From NCBI GenBank assembly GCA_039105265.1, contig JAPFFF010000039.1, positions 1,116,001 to 1,180,000 of the forward strand: a stretch of DNA of 64,000 bases, given 5' to 3'. Shown here in pieces: positions 31,190 to 41,760 of this stretch (within the stretch, counting starts at the first letter, position 1; each line of letters opens with the position of its first letter). Source of the stretch: Tritrichomonas musculus. Lineage: Eukaryota; Parabasalia; Tritrichomonadida; Tritrichomonadidae. The notes beneath the pieces are model-generated. The model worked only from the letters and a program-made list of their open reading frames with translations. It was not told the DNA's origin and searched no databases. Made by a program: the position numbers and the translations under genes.

Positions 31190-33136
31190 TACAGCTCGGA
31201 ATTAGACCTTGAAAGCGGTACCTACCCGACCCCTTTTGACAGGTCCTTCTTGGGTAGGGTCATTTTTTACCTGGGTAGGAAAATAACATATTACCTAAAG
31301 GTAAAATTTTACCCGGCCATTTATAAAGATGGTAATTTTTTACCAGACCATTTCTTTAATGATATTATTATTATTCTTGTCAGATATTCTATTGATAATA
31401 TTTGAGATGCAATTTGCTACGATATCATATGTTTGGATGATATCAAATTAAGTGATTCCAAAAAAAATCATTTTTTTTATGGAATAATAATCATAATATG
31501 AAAATTTAATATTAATTATGTTATTTGTTGGGTTTAGAATAAAGTTATAAAAGTAATATTATAAAATCAAAAAAAATTGAAATTGAATATATATCAGCTT
31601 TTTCAGAGGAAAATTTTCATTAAAGTTAAACTAAGTTTTTTAATTTGTCCCTTCTTATCGTCCTCTCAAATTTGAATAAAGCTAAATATTTTTTTTTAAG
31701 TTATTAAGGCATGAATACCTTCATTCATTTCAGGTCGAGGCTCCCGCTATTACCTTAACCAATTGGGCTTAGCCCTCAAAGGCTCCCAAAGCTATTTAAA
31801 AGGTATTTTTCCTGAATAAAAAACTTTTTTATATTCTTTTTTTTTTATTTTCATCTTCTCAAAATTGAAAGATATGGTATTTTAAAAAAAATAATTTGTC
31901 CCTACTTATCGTCCTACTTTCTGAAGACTCATAGAAAATTTGAATTAAAAACTCTCAATTTTTTTGTGAATAAGGTAATAATTAAAAAACTTAGTTTAGA
32001 ATCAGATATTGAAAATGAATCAAGAAATCAAAATTTTTAATGAAAAAAATTATTATTTATTTTTTATTATAAATTAAATGAATAATTAAAGAAAAATAAT
32101 CGGGTAATACTTAAACACTTCACTTGAATGGTAGGTAATTACCCTACCCGAAAAAAACGGGTCGGGTCCATTTTTTTAGGTTACCATTAGAAGGTATACT
32201 CGGAATTATTACTGTTGCGTTATTTTACAGTAATAAGCAAATAATAGAGCAATTTGAAAATTTTCAAAAATTTTTAAAAATTTAAAAATTTAAATTTTTA
32301 ATATTTTTTTCAATTGTGTTCTTTAGTTGAAAATCGTATCATTCTCTTAATTATGATAAAAAAAACTTGGATTTATTCATTTATAATTTTACTATTCTCA
32401 AAAAGTTTCATTTAATTATCATTCATTTTTATACAAATATAAACGATCTGAAGGTCAAATATATTTGACTTTAAAAAGGCCAAAAAGTTCATATTACTGC
32501 GGTTAGCGGTTTACAGTAATAAGGTATTCAATTCAATTTTACCATAAATAGGTGAAAAAACCGCCCTTATTACTGCAGTTAGCGGTTTACAGTAATAAGA
32601 ATTCAATTATTATTGACCTATTTTTTGCCTTAAAAGAGGTTATTGATTAATATTATGGTGAATATAATATTCAATATAATATTAAATTTTTTTATTTATG
32701 ACTTTCTAATATTTTTTAAATGTTCACATTATCATTAAATTAATTCATACTTTTTTACTGATTTAAAGCAAATTGAAAATTTGTATATTAAGTTTCTAAG
32801 AATTAAATAGAATCGAAAAATAATTATACAGAAAAAATTAATTAATTTTGAATTGTAATCTGAAATTTTCTATTTAGAATTTTATTTTTTGAATATTTTA
32901 TTTATATTATTTTAATTATTTTGAATACTTTATTTATTATATTTTATTAATTTTGAATGCTTTTGTTAGCATTTTAAATTATTTGTTATATTTTCTCAAA
33001 ACTTAAAAGAAAGCAAAATTTTTCAAAATTTTTATCATCAAAAATTTTTAATTTGACAATTTTAAGCAAAATCCCAAATCGCAGTCATAAGAAGACAAAA
33101 AATTGAATGGGCCTGCAGTAGTAATTCCGAGCTGTA
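31190..33136. mobile_element. non-autonomous DNA element with 8-bp target repeat
   Basis: The ends are TACAGCTCGGAATTA (31190-31204) and its complement (33122-33136), flanked by the direct repeat GATAACTT at 31182-31189 and 33137-33144. An 8-bp duplication is typical of hAT-class transposons. Removing the inner element (31205-32199, with its duplicated site) lengthens the terminal match to more than 20 bases, which supports both calls. No transposase is encoded. Three small TTATTACTG..CAGTAATAA hairpins lie inside near 32206, 32493 and 32566. Confidence 0.8.
31205..32199. mobile_element. 995-bp element nested in TIR, 9-bp target repeat
   Basis: TCGGAATTA is repeated directly at 31196-31204 and 32200-32208. 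The bracketed 995 bp has imperfect inverted ends (ACCTT..AA..GGTA.CCT) and subterminal inverted ACCCGACCC/GGGTCGGGT motifs, much GC-richer than the surroundings. A 9-bp duplication suits a MULE-type element. There is no coding capacity. A direct repeat TTGTCCCT(T/A)CTTATCGTCCT occurs inside near 31643 and 31897. Confidence 0.7.
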
Positions 33137-33276
33137 GATAACTTAATTTTACAAATAAATTGGGATATATATATATATATATATATAATATATTATAAAT
33201 TGTGAAAAGGTTATATATATCGATAGAAATACTTAATCCGAAGAGATTTTTTTGAATTCAATGAGGTATAATATTG

Positions 33277-34479
33277 GGTGTGGAAATTTATCCTTTAAAC
33301 AAAATTTTATCCTAAATTTATCCTAAATTTTTTTTTTAAGAAAAACTCGTAAATTTTAAGTAATGATCTGAGGAAAGCGTGGAAAAACAAAAAAAAAACA
33401 AAATTTTTTAATTTAAATATAATATTTATTTATTATTAAAAAGGAAAGTTTTTGTTTAAATAATATCATTTTTAGCTGTTTTATTATCATTATTTGGAAT
33501 ATTATTTAAAATTTTTATTGCAATTTTCAAAATTTGCGAGAATTGCTTTTTTTTCATCGAAAAAAATTAGTTAATCAAAAACAATGATGAATATGTAAAA
33601 AAAGTAACAAAATATTTTTTTTCATCATCTCACATTATATAATAATGATGTGATTGGTTAAAAAATCATCGTTTTTTTATATAAATAATCATATCTTTTG
33701 TTTATCTTAATTAAATTCTTATTAATATCAATATATATAGTTTATGTATATTTATATATATATATATGATATAAAATGAAGTTAATACGTTTTATTATTT
33801 GGAATATTCATTTTGAATTAATTCTATCTATTGTAAAAATTCAATGAACGATTAACTATTTTTGAATTCTATAACTTTTTTTATTTATAGCTTAATTGAA
33901 ATTATTTCAATAAGTATATTCAATATCTTTTTGAAATAAATATAATATAATATATGATATATCATATATTTATTGTAGATTTTACGTATTTTTAGATTCA
34001 ATTATATTCAAAATTTTAGAAAATTTTGAGAGTAAATTAATGGAAAAAAATTTTACGTTTAGAAATATTTTTTTTGGATGGAATCAACTTTGTTTACAAG
34101 AGAAAGCATTTAATCATTATATGAACAACAATTATCGTTAATAGTTCTCGCAATTTGTACCAAATTTTATCCTGTTTTTCTATTTTTGCTCACTTTTTTT
34201 TTTTATTTTTTATTAACTTCGATACTGACTGTCAATTTAATATTCAGCGATATATTTACAAAACAAAATTTATTTATCTACTGCAATATTGCAAAAAAAA
34301 ATCCAAAATTTTTATTTTTATTCCAAAATTTTTATACTTTCTTTTTTTCTCCAAAAAAAAAGCATATATAAATAGATACAATTTATCATACACCACTTTT
34401 GCTTATTTTTTTTTATTTTTTTTTTTTTATCCCAAACTTATCCTAAAAAGTGACAAAAGGATAAATTTCCACAACTAAC
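33277..34479. mobile_element. 1.2-kb element with 11-bp target repeat
   Basis: The direct repeat GGTATAATATT (33266-33276 and 34480-34490) flanks a segment whose ends share inverted GTGGAAATTTATCCTTT. The interior is AT-rich with repeated TTTATCCTAAA and no supported gene; the hydrophobic frame at its 3' end is an artefact of T-rich sequence. The 9-11 bp duplication suggests a MULE-like non-autonomous element. Confidence 0.7.
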
Positions 34480-34607
34480 GGTATAATATTTATAAAAATT
34501 TCAAATATCAATGAATAAAATAAATTGATTCTTAAATTAGTTAATGAAATTAATAGTTATCTTTTATGAATTGTACATCATTGAAGAAATAACAATTCCA
34601 AATTTGA

Positions 34608-35430
34608 ATGTTTTATTCATCTTTATGTTGGTATTCAAAGACTTCGATTTTAAGAATACGGTTTTCAATTTCTTTGTTCAATTTCCCTCCGTTATTATCA
34701 CCTAACAGGTCACAATTATGCGATTTCATAATCTCAAAAATATCATTGAACGAAGGGCGGTTTTCCGATGAAACAGACAAAGCATCGATTAATTAGTTCT
34801 CGAACCCAATCGATAATTGAAAATTTTATTTTTGAGACCGAAATTAGGATATTGTTCAGTTATACTGTAGGCAAGTGTAATTCCAAAAGAGTAGACGTCA
34901 ACTTTATTATCATATCTTATCATAATATTGTTTTCTTCAAAAAGTTCGGGAGCCATGAAACCCATTGTTCCAACACCTTATGATTGCGAAATATCGAGAC
35001 CAAAATTCCTAATATGAACATGCATGTTTTTACTAAGAAGAATGTTTGATGGTTTCAAATCACGATGCATAAGTTGATGTTTATGAATGGATCGCATTCC
35101 AAGAACAATTTCAATTGCGATACGATTTTTTTTTGTTGATTATTAATTTCTTTTTCGTGAATCGATTTTTCAAGTGATTTTTGGTTCTAATGAAAGAAAA
35201 ATTGATAGTTAATGTGTCTTATCACCATTATTGATTCCGATGATTCGAACTATACAATTTAAAGAGAATTTCTCCTTCATGAAGAAGCCCCTTATAAAGC
35301 TTTAAATGAGATTTCTTTGAGTTCTTTTTTAGGATATTTTTCCTTCTTTGTGACAGGTTTAACGCTTGATGATTAACCTTTACAAATGATTGATATTTCA
35401 TCATAATCATTTAAATCAACATATTTGATG
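34608..35430 (-). pseudogene. protein kinase, broken
   Basis: Reading 35430 to 34608: N-lobe start [17 protein letters not shown], typical of trichomonad kinases. A decayed N-lobe follows, then [17 protein letters not shown] in place of DFG (metal-binding Asp lost), TMGFMAPELFEEN, KVDVYSFGITLAYS, and a C-lobe ENRPSFNDIFEIMK. At least two in-frame stops and frame changes are present. It is not closely related to the RCC1-kinases and has no RCC1 part. Confidence 0.8.
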
Positions 35431-35436
35431 CATATT

Positions 35437-35720
35437 TGGTTTTTCTTTCAGTGAAGAAATATATCTTTTCAATTGTGCAACTGTATAGATTGTTGATCCA
35501 AATAATTCATCATTCAAGTTTTCAAACATAGCACGTGAAATGTTATCCATGAAATCTAGTCCTTCACAAAGTGAATCGCAGATGATTGATGCCGTTGTAG
35601 CTGTTGATAATGTTCTTTTGGCACGTTCACATGCTGTACGAAGTGTTCTTAATGACAATCATTCATCAGATGAAAATCAAACAATAATTAATGAATCTAA
35701 CATTTCACATAATGGTAAAT
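35437..35720 (-). pseudogene. Hsp70 fragment
   Basis: [19 protein letters not shown], then [21 protein letters not shown], matches the highly conserved segment near the end of the Hsp70 nucleotide-binding domain ([35 protein letters not shown]). Only ~80 residues remain, with no start. It runs directly into the kinase relic on the same strand, so this is a junction of two unrelated fragments. Confidence 0.85.
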
Positions 35721-35739
35721 CACCTGAATAAATTTGTCC

Positions 35740-36117
35740 ACAATACAATGATTATCATGAATACTTAAAGAACTATCGATTAAGAAAGAAAAATGAAAAA
35801 GCACAAATGGAAGAATTGTATCAATTGAACACTAATTCAAAACTACTATAGATTTTTACAATATTTATTTGCATCAAATATTGAATTAAATTAGGATTAA
35901 TGTCTTTTTGCTGATAAAGTTGATGAAGTTCATTAACGCCATCGTCAATTTTACATTGACATAAACTGAACAATTCATGATGGATAAACATCAATGAAAG
36001 CAAGTTCTGACAAGCAAAAATGATTCCATTTATGCAATTACACTGATGACGTAAATTAACTCACTATACTATACTGCTTCATGCCACAGCTGCAATTACA
36101 ATGATAATTATGACGGT
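35740..36117. other. unassigned coding traces
   Basis: Short frames on both strands (for instance DGVNELHQLYQQKDINPN on the minus strand near 35900) look like gene remnants, but I cannot name the family. Confidence 0.3.
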
Positions 36118-36890
36118 TATAACCGTCAAAATGAAGACAATGAAGATGAAGATGAGCTTGTCAAGAACGAAGGAAGCGACATCTATTCAAAACAGCTTGA
36201 CATGTACAGCACATCAGACAGTTGTTTTTTGTTTGGAGGTTTTTCAAAAAACATGAAGGAGAAAAATCAAAAGAACAACTCAAATAAATTGAATGATTTT
36301 ATGATTTGAAAGAAGCAGAAAATGATCATTCTTATTATAGTAACGCAGATCCAAAGTTTCTTAATGTTTTCAATAAGGTTTCTTCTTCAATTTTTGATAC
36401 TCAAATTGACCATGATGATCAAATTATTCATAATCATCAAGAAAATAATTTTCATTATGGTTGTGATTATGATAGAGAAAAGTTTGTACGAAACGAAGGA
36501 ACATTTGGAGATGATGCTAATGTTTATGTTTATGGTGTTGAAGGTGAATTATAAAGGTCAATATTTTGAAGAAGACATGAAATTTGAGTCCGAAGAAAAT
36601 TAAGAAGAAGAATTTATAGAAAATGAATCAGGATTGATTGATTGAACATTTGATATCGATTCACCACCTCCTGTTGACATTCCAGAATTATCAGATTCGA
36701 GACCAGAGAAGAAATGATGAATCATTGAGAGACAAAATATTTATGTCTCTCTGAATAAATCGAATAATAAAATTAAAAGCATGTTTCCATCAGAAGAATC
36801 CATGAAAAAAACATATTCAAAAAGTACAACACAAAAAGAAGACATAAATCAAATTTATAATGATATAATTAATTCTAATTCTGATAATTA
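36118..36890 (+). pseudogene. decayed acidic/Asn-rich gene upstream of copy B
   Basis: Frames in different phases read NEDNEDEDELVKNEGSDIYSK, KEAENDHSYYSNADPKFLNV, GTFGDDANVYVYGVEGE and YFEEDMKFESEEN, then SPPPVDIPELSDSRPEKK and a C-terminal piece ending near 36890. Stops and frame breaks separate them. The family is unrecognised. The left-arm counterpart at 22200-22664 is more damaged. Confidence 0.5.
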
Positions 36891-37129
36891 TTAAAAAATT
36901 ATTTCAATGATATGTATATATATTATTTAAACAAAACAATATCCAGTTAAAATTTTTAAATATTGTGAGTACAGCATTCATTTATATTCTTGTGTATAGA
37001 TAAAATTATTTATGTAAAATTTTATTTTTTTTATTTTTTGAGAAAAGTAAACTATTTAAAAATAATAAATTGATAACAACTTGAATTTTTTGAAATAACT
37101 TTTTCTATGACAATTTTTATTTTATAAAA

Positions 37130-39250
37130 ATGATTAAAAGTTGTGGTTGCAATGATCATTTTCAACTTTGTATCAAGCCAAACAAAAAATCTAAAGGTGG
37201 TTATCCATGTAACAGTCCACCTTCCACATTGGATGTAGATGCTTCGTCAGTTTCTTCTTTTTCAAGTTGCGTTGATCATTCAGTAATGATTACTTTATCA
37301 GGTGAAATACTAGCAATTGGTGACAATAGAGATGGGCGAATCAGTGGATCGCTTCCGAAAAAAGAACTGACCGAATTTACGAAATATGAATTGAAAGACA
37401 GCAAGAACCGTCACTGCATCCCAATTTCCGCTGTTTGCGGGGAACGTTACACACTTTATCTTGTTACGATCAAAGGAACGAACAAAAATTATCTTGCCTA
37501 TTCATCAAGCCAAATCAAGAGCGAGTACCCAGTCATGCTCGACATCGGAAACAAGAATCCAATTGCACTTTATGGCGGTTATTTTTATAATGCAGCAGCA
37601 ATCGACACAGAAGGCTCAATCATTTACATTCCATCTGGAATTAACGCATCAGCATCAAAAATAACAGAAGCTAGCCGTCTCCCGGGGAGCGAGAAGGCCG
37701 TCAGCATCGCCGTATTGAATGATTGTGTCTTTGCACTTGGTGAAAGCGGCAAAGTTTTCTATTCAAAAATAGCATCAGGCAAACTGTCATTCGCAGCTCA
37801 CAAAGAACTCGAAGGAATCAAAATCAGCCAGATATCGGGAACACGTAATTGTGGACTTGCAGTGAGTGACGATCACCGCATCTTTGGTCTTGGAGGTGAC
37901 AGTTACACTGACTTCAGCGATTTTCCGTCATTGAAGAAGTACAAAATCACTTCTGCTTACAGAGGAGTCTGGCACTCATTTTTCATTACAGAAGAAGGAA
38001 GAGTCCTCGCTCGTGGCAGTAATAGTTGTGGTGAGCTGGCACTCAATGAATCAGGTCCTGATATTTCAGAGCCAGTTGAAACGACGATCGCCGGCGGTTG
38101 TTCATTCTGCATTGCAGGAAACGGTTTATCGTTCATTTTCATTGGCGATTTTGCAGCGAGGAGTCCAAACAGGCGGGTCGCGCGCTTCACTGCGAACTCA
38201 GAACCAGGGAAGAAGGGCGAAATTGACCTTGCAACTGAAAATGCGAAATTGAAAGAAGAAAACGAGTCGCTGAAGAAGGAAGTCGCGTCACTGAAGAAGC
38301 GACTTGAAGGCTACGAAAAGCAAACGAAAATCAGGAGTGAAAAGAAAGGCGAAAATTGCGAACTTCAAATCTACGATGTTGGCACGATAGAGAATCTGAC
38401 ACGGCTTGGAACGATTGGCCGTGGCGGTCAGTCCGAAGTCGTGAAAGTTTGCCGGCAAGAAATCTATGCTCTGAAGGTTCTTGAAACGGAATTGAATGAA
38501 TTGAAAAAGAAGGTGAAAATTGACGATGCGGAACTCCAAAGAAAAAGTTACGAATCGATGAAGCGGTTTCTCCAGGAGTACGAGATCATGAACAGTCTTC
38601 ATCACCGCAACATCATCAAAGCGTATGGGCTGAGTTTTGGTGACGCCAGCCATGCGCCGTGCATTCTTCTTGAGTACTGCCCGTTCAACCTGAAAGACGT
38701 CGTTAACGATCTTTCGAACAACGAAAAAGTGACGGTTATATACGAGCTAAGTGAAGCGATGAAGGAAGTTCACTCGCATGGAATGATTCACCGCGACTTG
38801 AAGCCGGAAAACGTCCTTCTTGACGGCAGCAAGCACGTCAAGCTGACAGACTTTGGCGTCTCGTGCATTGCCGACGTGACAGGCCAGGCGCAGTCAAAAA
38901 CCGCTGGCCTCGGGACTCTGAAATTCATGGCGCCCGAACTTCTGCAGGAAAGCACGCACTACGACGAGAAGGTTGACGTTTACTCATTCGGCGTTGTTGC
39001 GTTCTTCATCCTGACGGGCGGTGAACTGCCGCGAATCAACATTGTCGATGCAGCGATGGGGAAGAAGGCAGCAATTCCATCATGCGTGAACGGCGTGTCA
39101 CGCGAAATGATCAACAAGTGCTGGGAATTGAAACCAGAAGAACGTCCGTCATTTGAATGGATTGTTGAAATGATCAGGAAGAAAGAATTCAAATTGATTG
39201 ATGGTGTTGAGAAACACATTTCAGAAATCAAAGCTTTTTTATCAATCTGA
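37130..39250 (+). CDS. RCC1-propeller protein kinase, copy B
   Basis: 706 residues with the same plan as copy A: RCC1 blades 1-346, coiled coil ~366-396, kinase ~416-691 with GRGGQSEV, ALKVLE, HRDLKPENVLL, DFG and MAPE all intact. Residues that differ from copy A: 21-23, 25, 48, 105-106, 130, 136, 152 (extra codon), 197-198, 213, 238, 240-241, 253, 258-259, 264, 266, 281, 297, 299-300, 333. In the linker and kinase only two residues differ (a Lys/Asn near 400 and an Asp/Glu near 640). The positions before each conserved (H/Y/C)-S/T/V strand and in the G-x-N-x-x-G loops are the ones that change. This matches a variable binding surface on a constant signalling kinase. Confidence 0.9.
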   Translation: MIKSCGCNDHFQLCIKPNKKSKGGYPCNSPPSTLDVDASSVSSFSSCVDHSVMITLSGEILAIGDNRDGRISGSLPKKELTEFTKYELKDSKNRHCIPISAVCGERYTLYLVTIKGTNKNYLAYSSSQIKSEYPVMLDIGNKNPIALYGGYFYNAAAIDTEGSIIYIPSGINASASKITEASRLPGSEKAVSIAVLNDCVFALGESGKVFYSKIASGKLSFAAHKELEGIKISQISGTRNCGLAVSDDHRIFGLGGDSYTDFSDFPSLKKYKITSAYRGVWHSFFITEEGRVLARGSNSCGELALNESGPDISEPVETTIAGGCSFCIAGNGLSFIFIGDFAARSPNRRVARFTANSEPGKKGEIDLATENAKLKEENESLKKEVASLKKRLEGYEKQTKIRSEKKGENCELQIYDVGTIENLTRLGTIGRGGQSEVVKVCRQEIYALKVLETELNELKKKVKIDDAELQRKSYESMKRFLQEYEIMNSLHHRNIIKAYGLSFGDASHAPCILLEYCPFNLKDVVNDLSNNEKVTVIYELSEAMKEVHSHGMIHRDLKPENVLLDGSKHVKLTDFGVSCIADVTGQAQSKTAGLGTLKFMAPELLQESTHYDEKVDVYSFGVVAFFILTGGELPRINIVDAAMGKKAAIPSCVNGVSREMINKCWELKPEERPSFEWIVEMIRKKEFKLIDGVEKHISEIKAFLSI

Positions 39251-39748
39251 AAAACGACGAAACAAATAAAAGCATTAAAAGCTAATCAATTTAAATAAAA
39301 AAATAAAAAAAAAATCTTCTTTGTTTTTTTGTTTTTTGACATGACACTTTTTTATTTTGAAATAAAAGTTTAAAATTGTGAGAATTTTGATCGTTTTCAA
39401 CTTCCTTAAATAATACTATTTTATCCTTTCAATTTTGAGAGCAATTGCTCATTGGAAAAGGTTTATTATACATAATGGTATTGGGTTCGAAAATTTGCAG
39501 TTTATGCTTTTTTTATTATTATTATTATCATTCAGTAAAGTCAAATTCATTACAAACCATATCAACAATTTTTCATTTTAATACGTATTTTCATTGATTT
39601 TTATAAAAATTCAATTACCTCAAAAAGGAAATTTGCATATGTTAAATAATACTCTAGTATAATTAAAATTGAAAATAGCATTATTATAATTAAAATTGAA
39701 AATTGTTGATATGGTATTAATAAATTTTATAAAATACAAACATATTTT

Positions 39749-40200
39749 AATGGTTATTTTCTTTTTTTTGCTATCTATATTTTTTTCTTTATATTCATAT
39801 TTCTTGACAGCAAAAATTTTGCAATCACGTTAAACAATCATCATCATGACATCTAAATCATTTTATTATTTTATTTTATCATTTCACAATATTAGTTTTA
39901 TTTTAACGTGACAGCATCGTCTAGTTCTTTATATTCATATTTTTTTCGCTCTCTTCTTCTGAAAATTTCTTCATCGCAAAATCGTGTGCAATTGATAGTT
40001 GGACTTTTCTGCTTTCATTGAGTTGTTTGGTGAGTCTGTGAAAATCTTTTCGTATGTGACGACTCTCTCCGTAAATTTGTGAATACTCATTTTGTTGCTT
40101 AAGTTCATTTTTTTCATTTTTATTATGATTTAAAAGTTCTTCTCGTTCTTCTTTTTCTTATATCGATCCTTTTTCTTTTGTGAAAACCTCATAAAATAAG
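39749..40200 (-). pseudogene. 3' fragment of coiled-coil gene
   Basis: Corresponds to the last ~100 codons of the gene at 18207-19262 (e.g. YSQIYGESRHIR, ESRKVQLSIAHDFAMKK), interrupted by the 122-bp element at 39803-39924. It has no start and an altered 5' end near 40165, where the homology to the left arm stops. Confidence 0.85.
39803..39924. mobile_element. 122-bp insertion with 18-bp direct repeats
   Basis: The 18-base TTCTTTATATTCATATTT is present once in the left arm but flanks this insert on both sides (39785-39802, 39925-39942). The insert has near-terminal inverted CACGTTAAA/TTTAACGTG and a TGACAGCA motif at each end in direct orientation. It is a small non-autonomous element that landed after the duplication. 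An 18-bp target duplication is unusually long for a cut-and-paste element. Confidence 0.8.
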
Positions 40201-40929
40201 ATGAAGAGTGATTTCATGATAAAATTTTTAATTATTTGTTTCAAAGTTATGTTTATTTTATTTCTTTTATTCTCACTTGAATATGCTTTCAAACAAGACA
40301 TTAAAAACAAAAAAAGAAGGATCAATAGAATTTATGGCTATGAAGAGCCATAAAAGTGTTCCAAATACAGAAAAAGTGACAGCAATTAATATCAAAAAAC
40401 AATCATCGAATCAAAAACAGACTTTAATAGATAACTAATAAGCAAAAATATTTTAATAATAATGGCCAAATAATATCTGAAAAATTATTATATAATCCAT
40501 TTATTATAATAGCCTTTCATGGTCTTTTAGGTAGCTTTAAAAATAGGTAAACATCAAAATATTGGCTTCAGAATGACCACAAATATATTTTCAAATAATT
40601 TTATTTACTAAATAAAAATTTTATTATTAAATTTTGCATTTAACATGAATAATGACTTTATATTCTTTATCATTTGTTCATATTGCATAAGTAACATATA
40701 AATGTTTCCTTTAATAATGAGTTCATTCAAGTTGGATAATAAAAATAAATATTTTATTTTTTACTTTTTGCCATCAAGTAAGGTCAATTTATATAAATGA
40801 AATGTGATATAAAAAAGGCATTACTTTTAATAATATCCAGTTAAAAATTAACAGCATCTTAAATGTTCCATTAGGTGCATATTATTAAAAATCAAAATCT
40901 TCAGATTAAAGATGAAAATCAACTTTTGT
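40201..40929. other. intergenic outside the right arm
   Basis: Contains a 50-codon hydrophobic frame (40201-40353) starting exactly at the duplication edge, which I do not accept as a gene. The rest is AT-rich. Confidence 0.4.
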
Positions 40930-41760
40930 CATTCATTAATCATTTATACATCTACGATACAAAGTATTCACCACTTTTTGAATACGTTCTGTTTGAAAAT
41001 GTCAATCGAAATAAAGTCGGTGTTGGCAGTTTCAGCGTCAACTAGCTTATCTTCCAAATAACGTTTTCTTGTAATAATTTCAGATAAATAATACAAATTA
41101 TTTTCAGAGCTCATCTCAAGCTCATTTTGAATTAAATTACCGTTTTTTGCTATAATTGAACGACTAATTTCAGTAAAGTTCGAGACAACTTCAGCTTTAA
41201 AATCAAAACCAATTGATGGATATATTCATGACACTTCTTTGTCCAATTTAGACAAGACATCGAATTCACTTGATTTACCACAATCATCCGCATCCAATTG
41301 ACTGTATCTTTTATTGACGACACTTTTCAAAAAAGGTTCCCACTTGTCTTTAATCTTCAGATCAAAGTGCATCTTACCTGCATCTAATCTTAATTTAGGT
41401 TCTTTTACAAATTTTGTTAGACTTGTGAGGAATCCTCGATAAGTTGTTGGATTGCTAACATGAATGTAATGAATCTTAAGAAATTCAATGTTTATTTTTC
41501 TTAATTTCCCTAATAAGTTCAGTCTCTAAAGGCTCTTCTTTGGCTTCTTTAACTACGCAATCAATAATGAGTACAATGTATTTCATCTTCTTCTTTAAAA
41601 CATTAGGATCAATGTTGTCAATTACCGAAATTGAATCATCATTTAAGTCATTTTTATCTTCTTCTTCATTGTCAATGTATTCTAGTTTGCTTTTCAAGTT
41701 CTTTCTGCTTTTCTATCTCTTTCTGTTTCTCAAGTTCTTTCTGCTCTTCTATTACTGAAA
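40930..41760 (-). pseudogene. charged coiled-coil protein relic
   Basis: Minus-strand pieces in shifting frames: EEQKELEKQKEIEKQKELEKQ, then EYIDNEEEDKNDLNDDSISVIDN, IVLIIDCVVKEAKEEPLETEL, HVSNPTTYRGFLTSLTKFVKEP, LRLDAGKMHFDLKIKDKWEPF and IGFDFKAEVVSNFTEISRSII. At least three breaks. I do not recognise the family. It starts back-to-back with the relic at 41760. Confidence 0.5.

Larger units (their letters stand above)
36118..40200 (-). repeat. inverted duplication, right arm
   Basis: Reverse complement of 18965-22664. Its outer edge cuts through the copy of the coiled-coil gene, while the left arm's copy is whole, so the right arm looks like the derived one. It carries two later insertions that the left arm lacks: a 122-bp element at 39803-39924 and a ~60-bp block near 39650-39715 with a tandem ATAATTAAAATTGAAAAT. 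Confidence 0.9.

Noticed and set aside
31736-31800. GC-rich patch that might be a tRNA or snoRNA
   Set aside because: No cloverleaf or C/D box could be folded; it belongs to the nested 995-bp element.
34155-34478. Hydrophobic 107-codon frame inside the 33.3-34.5 kb element
   Set aside because: Made almost wholly of F, L, I, Y and K from T-rich sequence; no start context and no family.
35540-35731. Plus-strand 63-codon frame
   Set aside because: Antisense shadow of the Hsp70 fragment.
40201-40353. 50-codon frame with a membrane-like helix at the edge of the right arm
   Set aside because: Too short and T-rich, with no promoter motif or homologue known to me.
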